Assembly: GCA_001899715.1 (NCBI GenBank)
Contig: MKWI01000027.1
Location: 1-64,000, forward strand
From: Sphingobium sp. 66-54
Lineage (GTDB): Bacteria > Pseudomonadota > Alphaproteobacteria > Sphingomonadales > Sphingomonadaceae
DNA: 64,000 bases
Direction of reading: 5' to 3'
Of this stretch, positions 60,941-64,000 are shown one piece after another. The notes under the pieces were generated by a model. The model had not been told where the DNA came from and ran no database searches. It was given only the letters and a program-made list of their open reading frames with translations. The stretch's first letter is position 1; every line of letters begins with the position of its first letter. The position numbers were made by a program, and so were the translations under genes.

Positions 60941-62122
60941 ATGGGTCAACAGGTGTTTGAATTCGATGGTGCTTCGGAAAACCGCCTCTCCGGTCGTCTG
61001 GAATTTCCGCAGACGACGCCGCGCGGATGGGCGATCTTCGCTCACTGCTTCACGTGTGGAAAGGACAGCCTCGCCGCCGTGCGAGTTTCGCGAGCGCTGG
61101 CACTAGGCGGGATTGGTGTGCTGCGCTTTGATTTCGCCGGCCTGGGCAGTGGTGGCGAAGGGACTTTCGCTGCCGACGTCGATGATCTCGTTTCCGCGGT
61201 CCGCGCGATGACGGAAGCCGGCATGCCGCCCTCGCTCCTGATCGGTCATAGCCTGGGCGGCGCGGCTGCCCTCGCGGCCGCGGGCAGCCTCGCCTCAATT
61301 GAGGCTGTCGCCACCATAGGCGCGCCGGCTGATCTTGAACATATCCTGGGCCATTTCGATCCGACCATGCTGGCTCGGGCGGAGACTGAAGGCACCGCGG
61401 AAGTCGAACTAGGCGGCCGAACATTCGTGATCCGCCGGAGCTTCATCAACGATGTCCGCGAGCAAGATCTTTTGGGCTACGTGCGCAACCTGCGCCGCCC
61501 GTTGCTTATCTTGCACGCTCCGGGCGACAGGATCGTCGGCATCGAAAATGCGTCGAAGATCTTTCAATCCGCGAAGCACCCCAAAAGCTTCATCTCCCTG
61601 GATGATGCCGATCATCTGCTGATCCGTCGCGGCGATGCGGATTATGCCGCCACCGTCATTGCAGCGTGGGCGTCGCGTTATCTGTCGCCGATCAAGGACG
61701 ATCTTCCGAGTGTCTCGGATGGAGAGGGCGTGACCGCATTGGAAACCGGCAAAGGGGCGTTCCAACTCACCATGCAAGCCGGCAACCATCGCTTTCTGGC
61801 CGATGAGCCGGTCTCGGTCGGCGGGTTGGGCAGCGGCCTGTCTCCCTATGAGCTTGTATCGGCGGGCCTTGCGGCTTGCACCGTCATGACCATGCGCATG
61901 TATGCACAGCGAAAGGGCCTCCCGCTTGAACGGGCGGGCGTAACCGTGAAGCATTCGAAGCGGTCCGGGGAAACACCCGCCGATCTGTTTGAGCGCATGG
62001 TCACGCTCGATGGGCCGCTTGATGACGAACAGCAGGCCAAGCTGATTTCGATCGCGGATCGCTGCCCCGTCGATCTGACATTGGTGCGGGGGTCGGACGT
62101 GTCAACCAAGCTGGTGGCGTGA
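60941..62122 (+). CDS. Bifunctional alpha/beta hydrolase-OsmC fusion
   Basis: 393 residues. N-terminal alpha/beta hydrolase with G-H-S-L-G-G (Ser104) and D-D-A-D-H-L-L near 225; C-terminal OsmC/Ohr-like domain from about 265 with A-A-C-T-V-M-T and D-R-C-P-V-D, the two catalytic Cys of organic hydroperoxide reductases. AAAGGAAG precedes ATG. Follows dsbD-like gene by 29 bases, so likely co-transcribed: thiol-based peroxide defence. Confidence 0.9.
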   Translation: MGQQVFEFDGASENRLSGRLEFPQTTPRGWAIFAHCFTCGKDSLAAVRVSRALALGGIGVLRFDFAGLGSGGEGTFAADVDDLVSAVRAMTEAGMPPSLLIGHSLGGAAALAAAGSLASIEAVATIGAPADLEHILGHFDPTMLARAETEGTAEVELGGRTFVIRRSFINDVREQDLLGYVRNLRRPLLILHAPGDRIVGIENASKIFQSAKHPKSFISLDDADHLLIRRGDADYAATVIAAWASRYLSPIKDDLPSVSDGEGVTALETGKGAFQLTMQAGNHRFLADEPVSVGGLGSGLSPYELVSAGLAACTVMTMRMYAQRKGLPLERAGVTVKHSKRSGETPADLFERMVTLDGPLDDEQQAKLISIADRCPVDLTLVRGSDVSTKLVA

Positions 62123-62172
62123 GGGTCATCCTTCCTTCCCTCCGTGCAGAATTTGCAGCGAGATCCAAGCTA

Positions 62173-62988
62173 TCATCTGCTTGCGCCGTTGCCTTGCTGA
62201 CGCATGTAGGATCGAGGGCTTGCCCCCATTTCAGTGCGAAACGCATAGATGAACGCCGAGGGCGATCCATAGCCGAGTTCCAGCGCCACGCTAGTCACAT
62301 CCATCCCGCCGCCAAGCAACTCGACGGCCTTGAACAACCGCATCCGGCGGCGCCAGGAGCGCAGGCTCATACCGATCTCGGCTTCGAAGCGACGGGTCAG
62401 AGTCCGCGACGACATACCAAGCGAGCGCGCCCATTCCTCAGCCGACCGTGCATCGGCGGGATCGGCATAGAGCGTGGCGCAGAGGCCTGAGAGGACTTCG
62501 CCTTGTGGCCATTGCAAAGCTGCCGGGATTGGCGCGGCGCGGCGCAATTGATCGAGGATGAGGTCTGTGACGCGGCCAGCATATCCGCGGTCATTCTCCT
62601 TGGACCGGAGGTCGACCGTCTCCGCTATCAGCGCTTTGAGAAGAGGGCCGACCGCATGGACCGTGGGTTCGCGGGGAAACCCGACTCCGGCTTCCGCCGC
62701 GATCCAGAGGCTGCGAAACTCGGCCCCCAGCAGCGATCCGACGCGATGGGTGATCCCGGAGGGCAGCCACACGGCCTGTTCGGGTGAAATGACGAAGGAT
62801 CGCCCCGCGATCGCGACCGTGAGAACCCCTGAAATCGCGTAGACCAACTGACCCCAATCATGGGCGTGTTCGGGAAAGTAACTGCGCGGCGGGAGCGACT
62901 GCGCGCGCATGGTCATCGGCGCGGGCGGTTGCGCGTCCGGCGGCGCCGCCACGGCCAGCCAATCCAATGTTTGTCCGCTATTGTACAT
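62173..62988 (-). CDS. AraC-family regulator with cupin domain
   Basis: 271 residues from ATG 62988. N-terminal cupin (P-E-H-A-H-D-W-G-Q-L-V-Y, V-W-L-P-S-G-I-T-H), C-terminal AraC HTH pair with A-R-S-L-G-M-S-S-R-T-L-T-R-R-F and S-V-A-L-E-L-G-Y-G-S-P-S-A-F-I-Y-A-F-R. Divergent from the TPR gene and convergent with the hydrolase gene. Longer upstream frames to 63111 overlap the TPR gene's start and are rejected. Confidence 0.88.
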   Translation of the reverse strand: MYNSGQTLDWLAVAAPPDAQPPAPMTMRAQSLPPRSYFPEHAHDWGQLVYAISGVLTVAIAGRSFVISPEQAVWLPSGITHRVGSLLGAEFRSLWIAAEAGVGFPREPTVHAVGPLLKALIAETVDLRSKENDRGYAGRVTDLILDQLRRAAPIPAALQWPQGEVLSGLCATLYADPADARSAEEWARSLGMSSRTLTRRFEAEIGMSLRSWRRRMRLFKAVELLGGGMDVTSVALELGYGSPSAFIYAFRTEMGASPRSYMRQQGNGASR

Positions 62989-63094
62989 AGATTGTCTTGT
63001 AATTGAAAGACGGACAGTCGGAAAGTGATTATAACGCGAGGCAGCGCCCGGCGGCGCTTTGCCCGCAATCCAACCCACGGAAATAGAGCCGCCA

Positions 63095-64000
63095 ATGGCG
63101 AAACTCGACACTTACGACCTTCCTCTTTCAACCGCGTCCGATGAAGCGGCCGCGCTCTATCGCGAGGGCGTGGCTTTGATGCTGTCGGCGTGGCCGGGAG
63201 CGGCGGAAGCATTGGATGGGGCGATTGACGCCGATCCCGATTTCGCCCTGGCGCATGCGGCCCGCGCGCGGTTGCACGCGATGCGCGCCCAGCCTGCCGA
63301 AGCGCGCGGCCGGATCGTGGTCGCACAGGAAAAGGTGGGTTCCACTCATACCGAGCGGGAAGCAGGTCATGTCAATGCGCTGATGCTCGCGATCAACGGA
63401 CGTTCGCAAGAGGCGCTGGCGTCCGCGCTCGCCCATGTCGAACGCTGGCCGCGCGATGCGATCATCCTGTCGCTACCGATCGGCGCTTTCGGGCTGTTCG
63501 CTTTCTCCGGCATGGCCGACCACAATCAGGCCAAGGTCGATCTGTGCGCCCGCCACGCGGCGGAATTCCCCGACGATGATTGGTGGTTCCTCACCTATTA
63601 TGGTTGGTCATTGGCCGAAAATGGCGAGGTCGCGCGCGGGCGCACTATGCTGGAGCGCGCGATCGGGCTGCGCCGTGAAAACGCCAATACGGCGCACGCG
63701 CTGGCTCATGCGATGTTCGAGAGCGGTGCGAACGACGCGGCCGACGCGCTGATCGCGAATTGGCTTCCGGATTATCCCCGCGCCGGCATCCTGCACGGAC
63801 ATATCGCCTGGCACGCGGCGCTCGTCGCGCTGGAGCGCGGCGACGCCGATCGCGCGCTCGCCATCTATGCCGACAAGGTGCAACATTCGGTGTCACTGGG
63901 AACGCCGATCAATATCGTCAGCGACGCCGCATCGCTGCTCTGGCGGGTGCAAGCCTATGGCCATGCCGTGCCCGAGGGACTCTGGCAGGATGCGGCCGCC
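63095..64000 (+). CDS. TPR protein of the TTC38 type (3' end outside window)
   Basis: 302 residues in the window, no stop reached. Helical repeats: A-L-D-G-A-I-D-A-D-P-D-F-A-L-A-H (repeat near residue 45), L-E-R-A-I-G-L-R-R-E-N-A-N-T-A-H-A-L-A-H, and G-H-I-A-W-H-A-A-L-V-A-L-E-R-G-D-A-D-R-A-L-A-I-Y split over two lines of the fold, the pattern of TTC38-like proteins. Function unknown; divergent from an AraC gene that may control it. Confidence 0.82.
   Translation, partial: MAKLDTYDLPLSTASDEAAALYREGVALMLSAWPGAAEALDGAIDADPDFALAHAARARLHAMRAQPAEARGRIVVAQEKVGSTHTEREAGHVNALMLAINGRSQEALASALAHVERWPRDAIILSLPIGAFGLFAFSGMADHNQAKVDLCARHAAEFPDDDWWFLTYYGWSLAENGEVARGRTMLERAIGLRRENANTAHALAHAMFESGANDAADALIANWLPDYPRAGILHGHIAWHAALVALERGDADRALAIYADKVQHSVSLGTPINIVSDAASLLWRVQAYGHAVPEGLWQDAAA

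Larger units (their letters stand above)
45345..64000. mobile_element. Genomic island with tyrosine integrase and sulfide/thiol cargo (right end outside window)
   Basis: Left end is a tRNA-Gly(GCC) 3' fragment; the tRNA's 5' half does not follow to the right, and the integrase gene starts 180 bases on. In integration into a tRNA 3' end, this is the layout of the end that lacks the intact tRNA, so the element should extend to the right. Cargo to the window edge: DsbA-like, Lnt, ArsR, peroxiredoxin, persulfide oxidation genes, bd oxidase, DsbD-like, hydrolase-OsmC, AraC, TPR. No transposon ends or conjugation genes are seen. The right att copy is not in the window, so the true extent is unproven. 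Confidence 0.6.

Overview
The window looks like high-GC alphaproteobacterial DNA, most likely from a sphingomonad (Sphingobium/Novosphingobium/Sphingomonas type). The basis is LigAB-type extradiol dioxygenase genes closely resembling the Sphingobium SYK-6 proteins as I remember them, large TonB-dependent receptors next to catabolic genes, an acetophenone-carboxylation type operon, and several short intergenic palindromic repeat families. All identifications come from reading the sequence and recalling protein families; no search was run.

Layout. (1) 1-1.67 kb: right edge of a prophage with a lysis cassette (end of an SGNH hydrolase, small coiled-coil/TM protein, holin-like protein, GH24 endolysin, Rz-like spanin with an Rz1-like lipoprotein gene nested inside it). 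(2) 2.1-4.3 kb: EpsD-like lipoprotein foldase and a membrane GT2 glycosyltransferase. (3) 4.8-31 kb: catabolic region with two MFS transporters, a LigW-like amidohydrolase/decarboxylase, a SnoaL-like protein, a HerA-like ATPase, a CmcJ/NvfI-like oxidoreductase, an AraC regulator, a six-gene operon (phosphotransfer pair, biotin carrier, biotin carboxylase, carboxyltransferase, HAD phosphatase) of the type that activates and carboxylates hydroxyacetophenones, an O-methyltransferase, VOC and cupin proteins, a DUF6152 pair, ligAB, a MarR regulator, a TauD-type dioxygenase and a TonB receptor. (4) 31.3-36 kb: DctB/DctD two-component system and DctA transporter; DctD has lost the GAFTGA loop. (5) 36-41.8 kb: operon of a TonB receptor, an exported M28-peptidase-like protein with an altered active site and an exported enolase-superfamily protein. 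(6) 42.5-45.0 kb: an exported G8-domain/beta-helix protein strikingly like vertebrate CEMIP/TMEM2 hyaluronidases.

(7) 45.3-64 kb: apparent genomic island. It begins at a 3' half of a tRNA-Gly(GCC) gene (candidate att site) followed by a tyrosine integrase. Its cargo combines persulfide/sulfide handling (ArsR regulator, peroxiredoxin, ETHE1/Blh-like persulfide dioxygenase, two YeeE/YedE half-proteins, a DUF442-SQR fusion, TauE/SafE exporter), a cytochrome bd oxidase (CydA, CydB and a 45-residue DUF2474 protein), a methyltransferase, a periplasmic DsrE-like protein, and an envelope thiol/lipoprotein set (DsbA-like, Lnt, ScsB/DsbD-like), then an alpha/beta hydrolase-OsmC fusion, an AraC regulator and a TPR protein cut by the window end. 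The lnt and dsbD-like genes share an identical operator architecture (CCTAAG-N5-CTTAAG, 22-23 nt before the ATG), suggesting co-regulation by an OmpR/PmrA-type response regulator not encoded in this window. The island's likely logic is sulfide/persulfide detoxification plus a sulfide-tolerant terminal oxidase plus repair of envelope thiols.
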